Source of the DNA: NBML01 sp029939535
GTDB taxonomy: Bacteria > Desulfobacterota > Desulfobacteria > Desulfobacterales > Desulfobacteraceae
DNA length: 28,623 nucleotides
NCBI GenBank assembly: GCA_029939535.1
Contig: JAOZST010000028.1
Span: forward strand, 1 to 28,623
Reading direction: 5' to 3'
Below, one piece after another: positions 17,903-25,121 of the stretch. Each line of letters starts with the position of its first letter. Position 1 is the stretch's first letter. The position numbers and the translations under genes are program-made. Below the pieces are notes generated by a model that saw nothing but the letters and a program-made list of their open reading frames with translations, ran no database searches and was not told the origin of the DNA.

Positions 17903-18856
17903 TTACCCGATTATATGGGTGCCCCACTTTCCTATGATCGCTTTTTTCAGGTGATCCGGTTTTGTGATAATGGCTTTCTTTCCCCCATTTTCCAGAAACC
18001 ACAGGATTGCCTGCATTTTCGGAAGCATGCTTCCAGACTCAAAATGCCCTTCTTTTAAATAGGCTTTTGCCTGTTTCACAGTGATAAGGGATAGCCCTTT
18101 TTCATTGTCTTTGCCATAATTGAGGGATACATGATTAACCCCGGTGGATATGATTAATAGATCTGCCTTGAGATTTTTTGCCAGAAGAGCCGATGCAAAA
18201 TCCTTGTCAATGACTGCACCCACTCCTTCAAGATCCCCTTCCTGGTTTTCCACTACGGGAATTCCTCCGCCACCGGCTGCAATCACACAGAAATCATTTT
18301 CCACAAGATGTCGGATCATATCCATTTCAATGATCTCAACGGGTCTGGGAGAAGCCACCACCCTGCGATATCCCCTTCCTGCATCGGATATCATTTTCCA
18401 GTCTGGGCGATCTCTCTTAATGGTTTTGGCTTTTGCTTCATCATAAAACTGACCAATGGGTTTTGTGGGATGACTGAACCCGGGGTCTTTTTCAGAGACC
18501 TTTACCTGGGTCACAACCGTGGCAACATTTTTGGGAATATTACATTTTTTCAACTCATTGCCAAGGGCCTGCTGAATCTGATAGCCAATGGCCCCCTGGG
18601 TGTCTGCCACACAGCTTTGCAGGGGCACAAAATGAAGCCCCTCATGTTCATAGGATATTTCAGATCTTCTCAGGATAAACCCCACCTGGGGGCCGTTTCC
18701 ATGGGTGATCACCACTTCATAACCCGCCTTGATAATTTCCACAATGTGCCTGACGGTTTTGGTTACTTCCATGTACTGATCTTCAACCTTTACATGGTTT
18801 TTATCCCGTATCAGAGAGTTTCCGCCAATGGCGATTACAGCTAATTTTTTTTTCAC
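17903..18856 (-). CDS. arcC: Carbamate kinase
   Basis: This 317-residue protein covers the full carbamate kinase family (E. coli YqeA of the equivalent locus is 310). It converts carbamoyl phosphate plus ADP to ATP, CO2 and ammonia. Motifs are AVIAIGGNSL at the N-terminus, THGNGPQVG near 51-59, the AAGGGGIPV loop near 193, DKDFASALLA near 216 and GSMLPKM near 276. In this operon it is the natural partner of YgeW, recovering ATP from the purine-derived carbamoyl group (inference from context). It starts with GTG at 18854-18856, because the family N-terminus (MKKK...IGGN) fits only there; AAGGGGTGA lies upstream. The 7-bp repeat array occupies the spacer before it. Confidence 0.93.
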   Translation of the reverse strand: MKKKLAVIAIGGNSLIRDKNHVKVEDQYMEVTKTVRHIVEIIKAGYEVVITHGNGPQVGFILRRSEISYEHEGLHFVPLQSCVADTQGAIGYQIQQALGNELKKCNIPKNVATVVTQVKVSEKDPGFSHPTKPIGQFYDEAKAKTIKRDRPDWKMISDAGRGYRRVVASPRPVEIIEMDMIRHLVENDFCVIAAGGGGIPVVENQEGDLEGVGAVIDKDFASALLAKNLKADLLIISTGVNHVSLNYGKDNEKGLSLITVKQAKAYLKEGHFESGSMLPKMQAILWFLENGGKKAIITKPDHLKKAIIGKWGTHIIG

Positions 18857-18903
18857 GGCTCACCCCTTTACCGACCGGCCATGGCCCTGTTGTTTATTTT
18901 GCA

Positions 18904-18973
18904 TTTAGCTGTTAGCCATTAGCGTTTAGCCGAAAGCTAATGGCTAACAACTAATCGCTAATAGCGAACAGCG
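18904..18973. repeat. Ten-unit array with strict 7-bp periodicity, containing a long inverted repeat
   Basis: Cut every 7 bp from 18904, the sequence reads TTTAGCT, GTTAGCC, ATTAGCG, TTTAGCC, GAAAGCT, AATGGCT, AACAACT, AATCGCT, AATAGCG, AACAGCG. Positions 5-6 are GC in nine of ten units. The first four units have a TTAGC core and the later ones a GCTAA core, so the array turns round on itself. It forms a 19-bp stem (18905-18923 with 18936-18954, one mismatch) whose inner 13 bp are perfect. It lies between ygeY and the carbamate kinase gene. There is no T-run after the stem, so a simple terminator is unlikely. Confidence 0.8.
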
Positions 18974-18980
18974 CGCTATT

Positions 18981-20195
18981 TTATTTCTGTGTAAGGATTT
19001 TCAGATACATGGACGGAATGGCCGCATACATGGCTGCAGCCTCTACCAGTTCTGATTTCCAGGTTTTTTCATTGGGTGCATGGGCCTGGTCTTCATGGCC
19101 CGGGCCAAAACCAATGCAGGGAATTCCATAACGTCCCATAATGGAGACCCCATTGGTGGAGAATGTCCATTTGTCCACAATGGGTTCTTTGTTAAACAGG
19201 TTTTTGTAGGCGGAAACCAGGCTTTTGCAGGCAACATGATCCTCTTCCAGTACCCAGGCCGGGAAATATGCTTCTGTCGGGTATACCAGTCCGGTATAGG
19301 CAGGCCGGTCATAGTCGTACATGGAAACAATTGCCCTGGCAGCTTTTACAGATTCAAGCTGCCTGATCTCTTCAAGTGCCTGTTCAAAGGTTTCACCCCA
19401 GGTCAGACGTCTGTCAATGGATATGCTGCATCCATCGGCAACAGCACATCTTGAAGGGGATGAAAAGAAGATTTCAGAAACAGTGAGTGTCCCTTTTCCA
19501 AGGAAATCATCGTCTTTCAACTCTTTTTGAAGCAGTTGGAGTTCATTGAGAATGGGGCCCATTTTAAAAATTGCATTATCGCCCCGTTCAGGTGCTGAAC
19601 CATGGCAGCTGACCCCGGTGGTTTCAACCTTTATTTCCATTCTCCCCCTCTGGCCCCTGTGGATACGGCAGGAGGTGGGTTCTGTGGAAACAACAAAATC
19701 CGGCCTGATTTTACTTTCTTCAATAATATACTGCCAGCAGAGACCGTCACAATCCTCTTCCTGTACCGTCCCGGTCACCAGAAGTGTATAATCATCTTCA
19801 AGCCCAAGGTCTTTTATGATTTTTCCAGCATATACCATGGAAGCCATACCGCCTTCCTGGTCAGTGGCGCCCCTGCCAATAATGATCTCATCATCTTCAT
19901 AGCCCTTATAGGGATCATGGTCCCAGTTGGAAAGGTTTCCCACGCCCACTGTGTCGATGTGGGCATCCATTGCAATCAGTTTATCCCCTTTTCCCATATA
20001 CCCGAGAATATTTCCCATGGGATCGATTTCAACCTTGTCAAATCCCACCAGTTCCATCTCTTTTTTGATCCTGAGTATTACCTCTTTTTCATTGCAGCTT
20101 TCACTGGGAATGGCAATCATATCCCTAAGGAATTTTGATATATCTGCCTTATAAAATTCAGCTTTTTCAACTATTTTTTTGTAGTCTATTGTCAT
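18981..20195 (-). CDS. ygeY: YgeY, M20-family metallohydrolase
   Basis: This 404-residue protein matches YgeY (E. coli 403), an M20/ArgE/DapE-type dizinc hydrolase found in the urate-degradation clusters. Metal and catalytic residues are visible: H79 and D81 in DAHIDTV, bridging D112 in GRGATDQEGG, catalytic E146 and metal E147 in TVQEEDCDG, STEPTS near 170, and the last His in GHEDQAHAPNE near 378. It probably removes an N-acyl or N-carbamoyl group to release a free amino acid such as 2,3-diaminopropionate for the PLP enzymes (inference). AGGAG lies 9 nt before the ATG and overlaps the stop of the PLP gene upstream. Confidence 0.92.
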   Translation of the reverse strand: MTIDYKKIVEKAEFYKADISKFLRDMIAIPSESCNEKEVILRIKKEMELVGFDKVEIDPMGNILGYMGKGDKLIAMDAHIDTVGVGNLSNWDHDPYKGYEDDEIIIGRGATDQEGGMASMVYAGKIIKDLGLEDDYTLLVTGTVQEEDCDGLCWQYIIEESKIRPDFVVSTEPTSCRIHRGQRGRMEIKVETTGVSCHGSAPERGDNAIFKMGPILNELQLLQKELKDDDFLGKGTLTVSEIFFSSPSRCAVADGCSISIDRRLTWGETFEQALEEIRQLESVKAARAIVSMYDYDRPAYTGLVYPTEAYFPAWVLEEDHVACKSLVSAYKNLFNKEPIVDKWTFSTNGVSIMGRYGIPCIGFGPGHEDQAHAPNEKTWKSELVEAAAMYAAIPSMYLKILTQK

Positions 20196-20207
20196 TTTTC
20201 CATGCTC

Positions 20208-21677
20208 CTAAAGTTTTTCAAGTAACCCGGTCTTTTTATTAAATTCTTCGATCAGCCCGTCAATCTCATCTGTTTTGTCAACAATAGAAGTCCAATAGGC
20301 ATCATTGTACCATTGTTCCTGAATCTCTTCATAGGTTTTACCCTGCTGCTCAACCCAGGTGTAATATTTTAAATTATGAATTCGTTTTTTGCCGTAATAG
20401 GTCAGTTCTTCCATATTGTCCATGGTAAGGCCCAGCAAATCCCGGGAATAAACAATCTGTGCATCTGTATGGGTAAAGCTTCCGCATTCCTGGTTCAGCT
20501 CTTTAAGGCGGCTTTCGTACATTTCCATGGAATCGGTTAAAACCGTTAGTACGATATCGTTTTCAGTCAATTCGTTGTACTTGGCAAATTTAATGGCAGA
20601 AGCCAGGTTGGAAGCCCCGGAGATACCGATAAGATCAAGGCTGTTGATCATCTCGTCTGAGATCCCTTTTTCCTTGAGCAGGCTGTGTCCTGCAGGTTCA
20701 TTAAATAAACGGATAAGGTTCATGGGAACATCATCATCCATGGCAACCACAAAATCAGTATTTTTAGAATTATGTATCCAGGGAACATGTTTATCCCCTA
20801 TGCCTTCTATTCTATGGGCTCCGAATCCGTTATTCAAAAGAGTGGGGCATTGGAGGGCCTCACTTGCCACAATCTTGCATTCAGGGAATTGTTTTTTTAA
20901 ATAATCTCCGGCAGCAATGGTTCCGCCGGAACCAGTGGCAGAGACAAGGCCTCTTACCTTGTTTTTGTCTGTTTTGATTTTATTGAGCATGTCCAGCATT
21001 GCAGGCCCTGTAATTTCATGGTGCCATAAATAATTTCCAAACTCGTCAAATTGATTGAAAATGACCAGGTCTTCTCCTGAATTTCTCAGTTCCCAGCACT
21101 TGTCAAATATCTCCTTTACATTGCTTTCAGATCCAGGTGTTTGAATGGTCTGGCCTGCTACCTTCTGCAGCCATTCAAATCTTTCCCTGCTCATTTCTTC
21201 CGGAAGAATGGCAATGGATTCACAGCCCAGCAGGGCTGAGTCATAGGCTCCGCCCCTGCAATAGTTGCCAGTGGAAGGCCAGACTGCTTTTTGCTTTGAC
21301 GGATCAAACTGTCCTGTGACAAGTCTGGGAACAAGACATCCAAAGGCTGCACCCACTTTATGGGCGCCCGTTGGAAAATATTTACCCACAACCGCAAGAA
21401 TGCGGGCTTTCACACCGGTCAGTTCTTCGGGAAATTCCATATAATTTACACCGGTGTATCCGCCTCCCTGGCTTTTGGCTTCATTGTACCAGGTTATCCT
21501 GAAAAGATTTAAGGGGTCCACATCCCATAATCCCACATTTTTGAGCCTGTCCACTATTTTTTCGGGAATTAAAGACGGATCTCTTTGCTGCTTCAGGGTC
21601 GGGATGATAATGTTTCTTTCCCTTGCAAGTTCCACAGTCCTTTTTAACGCTTCCGGGTTAATTGTTAAATCAATCAT
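20208..21677 (-). CDS. Fold-type II PLP-dependent enzyme (CysK/tryptophan-synthase-beta related), putative ammonia lyase
   Basis: This 489-residue protein has the fold-type II PLP signature. The Schiff-base lysine is K107 in FPTGAHKVGAAFG, and the glycine-rich phosphate loop is VSATGSGGTIAAG near 245. The family includes cysteine synthase and threonine/serine dehydratases, but this protein is longer than those and has an extra C-terminal region of roughly 80 residues. It is not YgeX: the KDES...NAFK signature and length of E. coli diaminopropionate ammonia-lyase are missing. Being second in an operon with ygeY and ygeW, it is a candidate for the final deamination to pyruvate. That role is inference. 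AGGAG lies about 10 nt before the ATG. Confidence 0.75.
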   Translation of the reverse strand: MIDLTINPEALKRTVELARERNIIIPTLKQQRDPSLIPEKIVDRLKNVGLWDVDPLNLFRITWYNEAKSQGGGYTGVNYMEFPEELTGVKARILAVVGKYFPTGAHKVGAAFGCLVPRLVTGQFDPSKQKAVWPSTGNYCRGGAYDSALLGCESIAILPEEMSRERFEWLQKVAGQTIQTPGSESNVKEIFDKCWELRNSGEDLVIFNQFDEFGNYLWHHEITGPAMLDMLNKIKTDKNKVRGLVSATGSGGTIAAGDYLKKQFPECKIVASEALQCPTLLNNGFGAHRIEGIGDKHVPWIHNSKNTDFVVAMDDDVPMNLIRLFNEPAGHSLLKEKGISDEMINSLDLIGISGASNLASAIKFAKYNELTENDIVLTVLTDSMEMYESRLKELNQECGSFTHTDAQIVYSRDLLGLTMDNMEELTYYGKKRIHNLKYYTWVEQQGKTYEEIQEQWYNDAYWTSIVDKTDEIDGLIEEFNKKTGLLEKL

Positions 21678-21720
21678 AATTTTTATCTCCTATATCTGGT
21701 CTAATTGAAATCTGGGAAAA

Positions 21721-22995
21721 TTAAAGTTTTAAATCCAATGCAATTTTTTTAAAATGCTCCCTAAAGTGATCCATGGATGGTTCAACCGTATAATATTGCA
21801 TATTGGTTTGTTCAACTGCTTTCATGGCAGCATTGATATCTTTCAGGCCGCTTCCTGTATTGATGACGACCACCTGGTCATGGGCCTTTAGAATCTTGTT
21901 TTGAACGGCTTTTTTAACCCCGGCCCAGGTGGCTGCACCGGCCGGTTCTGCAAAAACACCGGTTTTCCTGGCAAGGTCTGGAATGGCTTTGATGATTTCT
22001 TCATCACTTACCATGATAAATTCGCCTTTTGTGAACTTAACTGCATCCAGGGCCTTGATCCGGTCCCTGGGCAGGCCTGCACTGATGCTGTCTGCAATGG
22101 TGCTGGCATTGATGCCTGGTTTTGTAACAATATTTTCATTATTTTTCCAGGCCTGGTACAGGTAGCTGCTCCCCTCTGCCTGGACTCCCATGAGGCGTGG
22201 GATTTTATCAATCCACCCCAAATGGAACAGATCTTTTAACCCCTTATGGATACCGCCTATGATACATCCGTCACCCACGCTTACAAAAATGACATCAGGG
22301 GCTTTCCAGTCAAGCTGTTCGCAGATCTCAAAGGCACAGGTTTTTTTTCCTTCAGACATATAGGGGTTGTATCCGGTGTTCCTGTTATACCATCCATATT
22401 CCTGGGCCGCTTCAAGGCAGAGCTCAAAGGCATCGTCATAGGTTCCGTCAACCAGAATCACCTTTGAACCAAACATGAGAAGCTGGGCGATTTTCGCCTG
22501 GGGTGCTGATGCTGGAACAAATATTATATTTTCCTGACCCATGGATGCGCAGAGGCCACTGAGTGCTGCTGCTGCATTGCCGGTGCTGGCTGTTGTCACA
22601 ACCTGGACACCGGCTTCCCGGGCTTTTACAACGGCAATGGCGCTTGCCCTGTCTTTAAAAGATGCAGTGGGTAGCCGGCCATCATCTTTTAAGTAAAGCC
22701 GGCTCACACCCAATTCATCTGCCAGGGCTTCAAGTTTTAAAAGTGGAGTATTCCCCACAGACAGGTTTGGAACCTGGGAATTTTCATCCACAGGAAGAAG
22801 GGGTTTGTATCTCCAGATAGATAAATCTTTATTGGCAGCAAGCTTTTTTTTTGTAAACGCTTTCTTTATGGCATCATAGTCATATTGGATGTCCAGAATT
22901 CCTTCATTGCCATGATCAGGACAAATATAATCAAATTCACTTTTTTCAAAGCGTTTGCCGCAGATCATACATTTGGCATGGCTGACATATTTCAT
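21721..22995 (-). CDS. Threonine-synthase-like fold-type II PLP enzyme
   Basis: This 424-residue protein is first in the minus-strand catabolic operon. The N-terminus carries a small zinc-ribbon-like pattern (C9, C12, C25, H28), as in many bacterial threonine synthase homologues. The PLP lysine is K114 in PTASFKDRAS, STGNAAAALSGL follows near 136, and the phosphate loop region is VSVGDGCIIGGIHKG near 237. Threonine synthase proper would act on phosphohomoserine. Its position ahead of ygeY, carbamate kinase and ygeW suggests instead beta-elimination or beta-replacement on a purine-derived amino acid, perhaps with the adjacent PLP enzyme (inference). AGGAGG lies 4 nt before the ATG. Confidence 0.78.
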   Translation of the reverse strand: MKYVSHAKCMICGKRFEKSEFDYICPDHGNEGILDIQYDYDAIKKAFTKKKLAANKDLSIWRYKPLLPVDENSQVPNLSVGNTPLLKLEALADELGVSRLYLKDDGRLPTASFKDRASAIAVVKAREAGVQVVTTASTGNAAAALSGLCASMGQENIIFVPASAPQAKIAQLLMFGSKVILVDGTYDDAFELCLEAAQEYGWYNRNTGYNPYMSEGKKTCAFEICEQLDWKAPDVIFVSVGDGCIIGGIHKGLKDLFHLGWIDKIPRLMGVQAEGSSYLYQAWKNNENIVTKPGINASTIADSISAGLPRDRIKALDAVKFTKGEFIMVSDEEIIKAIPDLARKTGVFAEPAGAATWAGVKKAVQNKILKAHDQVVVINTGSGLKDINAAMKAVEQTNMQYYTVEPSMDHFREHFKKIALDLKL

Positions 22996-23031
22996 TTGGC
23001 CTCCTGTAAGGTGGGGGTAAAGGATTTATAT

Positions 23032-23067
23032 AAGTATACTTTTTAAATAATTTTTACGATATGTCAA
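23032..23067 (-). promoter_or_regulatory. Candidate promoter/operator for the minus-strand operon
   Basis: The 137-bp AT-rich spacer before the first operon gene holds, on the minus strand, TTGACA (23062-23067) and TATACT (23033-23038). The 23-bp spacing is too long for a standard sigma-70 promoter, so one element may be unrelated. TATACT lies inside the perfect palindrome AAGTATACTT (23032-23041), which could be an operator over the -10 region. Its half-site AAGTAT also occurs in the hipBA operator and before the biotin carrier gene. Confidence 0.35.
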
Positions 23068-23132
23068 TAGTTTTTTATTTTTTATTAAAAAATTTTAGTT
23101 CACATTCAAATAAATTGTAAGACAACTTTTTT

Positions 23133-24383
23133 TTATTCAAATTTCTGAAGTGTTGTGCCTGCTCTTTTCTTGATGTTTGTTATGACATCCTTCAATAGGC
23201 TGTCATCGTGATATCTGCTGATAAAGCTCGAATGGGTAATGTCAATTCTATTGATCAGTTTAAGACAAAAATCTGTTAATCGTTTCCGAAGGACTTTCTT
23301 GCTTATTTTAATTTCCCCTGCAAGTCTGTTCCAGTGCCTTTCCATGATCCACTCCAGCCTGTTTTTTCCTCCTATTTTCATAGCAAGTTTTTGTGACAAA
23401 TCTTCATAAATATTCGTACACATCATGTCATAAAAAGGTGCTAACCGGATCTGTCTTCCCTGATACATAAAAGACAAATTTTTTGCATGTGCATCCATAT
23501 TACCGATTAAGAAATTAAAAAATACCCATTCAATTAACTGCTGAAGGTCTTTTATCGGATTTGCAGAATGCATTCGGACGAAATCAAAGCATGTCGTAAG
23601 GTCTGGTCCGCCATCAGTCTGGTATTTCAGTTCATGGGAAAGTCCCATTGCCTGGCATAAATCCTCCTGGTGAATTCTCTTGAGTACATCATTATCCAAT
23701 TTTCTGTCATACCTTTTTATCAGCAAGACCTGTTGGGACTCTTTTCGAACAATTGAAACAGGTGGAACATTCAAATCAACAGAGTTGGCAAGCATCATAC
23801 AAAAACATTCATTTTCAATGGACGACTGAAAATTAACCATGGCGGGTTTTAAGATAACATTACTTGGCGCACCATTCGTCGGGATATAGAAGTCAGGACC
23901 TTTATGGAAAAGTGCCAGTTTTTCCTGTGCCCCTGCAAGAGATATCCTAATCCCTTCCTGGCCGGCAAGTAAAGGACGTCTGGGTATCTGTATGATTATA
24001 TCTGCTAATTGCACGTCGGATAAAGAACGATATTTATATTGGTCTGGAGATTCCGGCAGTTCTGATTCAGGTAGAATGGATATTGCCCCTGCGCACTCCC
24101 CCCCGATCCGTTTAAGAAGCATGAAGTCATTTTTATCTGAAATACCGAGCTGTTTTGAAATTAATTTCCGGACAGCAGATTCCGGTAGCAGATTTGAAAA
24201 AAAATATTTCACTGTATCATGTGGAAATCTATCTTCCTGCATGGGTAAAGAAATAGATATTTGAAACGCCTCCGGTGATTCCAGCCATTCCCTGGAATAT
24301 TCAAAGGAAAATTGTCGTCTGTTATTAATACTTAGGGAGCCGACCCTGGTTTGGTCGAAAAAAACATTCAAAGTTTCCAACAT
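23133..24383 (-). CDS. hipA: HipA-family serine/threonine kinase toxin
   Basis: This 416-residue protein is of normal HipA length (E. coli 440). HipA kinases phosphorylate a translation component (glutamyl-tRNA synthetase in E. coli) and cause growth arrest. Key features are present: the loop RISLAGAQEKLAL with S148 at the autophosphorylation position, LLIKRYDR near 220-227, the catalytic segment NFLIGNMDAHAKN with D297, and metal-binding D319 in APFYDMM. None of the visible active-site residues is lost, so the toxin looks functional. It overlaps the hipB stop by one base (TGATG), typical of coupled antitoxin-toxin translation. The pair lies in AT-richer DNA between two catabolic operons, consistent with acquisition by transfer. 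Confidence 0.92.
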   Translation of the reverse strand: MLETLNVFFDQTRVGSLSINNRRQFSFEYSREWLESPEAFQISISLPMQEDRFPHDTVKYFFSNLLPESAVRKLISKQLGISDKNDFMLLKRIGGECAGAISILPESELPESPDQYKYRSLSDVQLADIIIQIPRRPLLAGQEGIRISLAGAQEKLALFHKGPDFYIPTNGAPSNVILKPAMVNFQSSIENECFCMMLANSVDLNVPPVSIVRKESQQVLLIKRYDRKLDNDVLKRIHQEDLCQAMGLSHELKYQTDGGPDLTTCFDFVRMHSANPIKDLQQLIEWVFFNFLIGNMDAHAKNLSFMYQGRQIRLAPFYDMMCTNIYEDLSQKLAMKIGGKNRLEWIMERHWNRLAGEIKISKKVLRKRLTDFCLKLINRIDITHSSFISRYHDDSLLKDVITNIKKRAGTTLQKFE

Positions 24384-24613
24384 CAGCTGTCTCCACGTTT
24401 AACTATATGGAGTTCAAGGCCAAGGCTTTTCAGCAATTCAAATATTTTTCCAAGTTGAGCAGTTGTTTTCCCCTTTTCAATCTCTATTATAAATTTTCTA
24501 CCAACATCAGAAAACTCAGAAATCTCTTTTTGAGTTAGTTTGAGATGTTTACGCTCCTTGAGAAGATACTGTCCCAATTCTTCAGGATTGTTGATTTTAG
24601 ATGAAGGTTTCAA
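24383..24613 (-). CDS. hipB: HipB-family helix-turn-helix antitoxin
   Basis: This 76-residue protein is an XRE/HTH_3 DNA-binding protein. The helix-turn-helix spans about residues 24-50 (LTQKEISEFSDVGRKFIIEIEKGK), written here only to locate it. HipB normally binds HipA and represses hipBA. The start appears to be TTG at 24611-24613, because no ATG or GTG fits ahead of the domain and AGGA lies 6 nt upstream. Full domain length is kept from this start. The inverted-repeat operator begins 14 bp upstream. Confidence 0.9.
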   Translation of the reverse strand: MKPSSKINNPEELGQYLLKERKHLKLTQKEISEFSDVGRKFIIEIEKGKTTAQLGKIFELLKSLGLELHIVKRGDS

Positions 24614-24626
24614 TGTGTTTCCTATA

Positions 24627-24652
24627 TAAAAGTATCCGTTCAGATACTTTTA
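24627..24652. promoter_or_regulatory. Inverted-repeat operator of hipBA
   Basis: A perfect 10-bp inverted repeat, TAAAAGTATC and GATACTTTTA, is separated by 6 bp (CGTTCA). It lies 14 bp upstream of hipB. TATC/GATA half-sites also form the E. coli HipB operator, though with a different spacing. HipB autoregulation is the likely role (inference). Confidence 0.7.
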
Positions 24653-24731
24653 TCAACCACACAATTGAAATACAAGAAGAAGTTTCCGTACAGGGGCTTT
24701 ATTCAATTGATTTTATCAGGACCAGAATATG

Positions 24732-24760
24732 CTTGACACGGTTTTGAAATATATGTCAAG
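24732..24760. promoter_or_regulatory. CTTGACA-N15-TGTCAAG inverted repeat before the plus-strand operon
   Basis: Perfect 7-bp arms CTTGACA (24732-24738) and TGTCAAG (24754-24760) have centres 22 bp apart, two helical turns, which suits a dimeric regulator. TTGACA could also act as a -35 element, but no good -10 lies 16-18 bp away. TATATT starts at 24761. The sequence ATATGTCAA is shared with the spacer before the minus operon (23059-23067). Confidence 0.5.
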
Positions 24761-24810
24761 TATATTTTAAAAAATAAACTAAAATTCCATAAACAAAAAG
24801 GAGAAAACTA

Positions 24811-25062
24811 ATGGGCGAAAAAACCTATACCATCACATCGCCGGTCATGGGGACTTTTTACAGATCTTCGGCACCCGGGGAAAAAGCCCTGGTGGAGGAG
24901 GGCCAGGCCATAAATTCAGCAGATATCGTGTGCATGATTGAATCCATGAAAATCTTTACTGAGCTTCGCAGTGAACAATCGGGCATTGTGAAAAAAATCC
25001 TGGTGGAAAACGAAGATCCTGTAATGAAAAATCAGGCATTGATGGAGATTGAACCCAGTTAA
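24811..25062 (+). CDS. Biotin carboxyl carrier protein (short, stand-alone)
   Basis: This 83-residue protein consists of just the biotinyl/lipoyl-attachment domain. The target lysine is K47 in CMIESMKIF, where Ser replaces the usual Ala of EAMK, and the partner hairpin QSGIVKKILVENEDPV follows. It resembles the C-terminal domain of AccB but lacks AccB's N-terminal half and linker. AAGGAG lies 7 nt before the ATG. It is first in the plus-strand operon and 59 bp before a biotin carboxylase gene, so the two should form a carboxylase half-reaction pair. The carboxyl acceptor is unknown. Confidence 0.9.
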   Translation: MGEKTYTITSPVMGTFYRSSAPGEKALVEEGQAINSADIVCMIESMKIFTELRSEQSGIVKKILVENEDPVMKNQALMEIEPS

Positions 25063-25081
25063 ATTGTAATGCAAAGGTTCC

Positions 25082-25108
25082 TGATTTAGAGGTCCTTGAT
25101 TTAGAGGT
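25082..25108. repeat. Duplicated 12-mer in the carrier/carboxylase spacer
   Basis: TGATTTAGAGGT occurs at 25082-25093 and again at 25097-25108, a 15-bp step. Each copy contains a weak GAGG. The ribosome site actually next to the following gene is TTGGAG. Confidence 0.75.
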
Positions 25109-25121
25109 AATTGGAGAAATT

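Noticed and set aside
18905..18954. Rho-independent terminator between ygeY and carbamate kinase
   Set aside because: The stem is strong but is not followed by a T-run in either direction, and the operon clearly continues on both sides.
21721..22995. Housekeeping threonine synthase (thrC)
   Set aside because: Family membership is clear, but its place as first gene of a purine operon and the lack of other threonine genes make the symbol unsafe.
23112..23132. Terminator near TTGTAAGACAAC followed by T8 after hipA
   Set aside because: The stem is only 4 bp, and the T-run is on the plus strand, where no transcript is expected to end.
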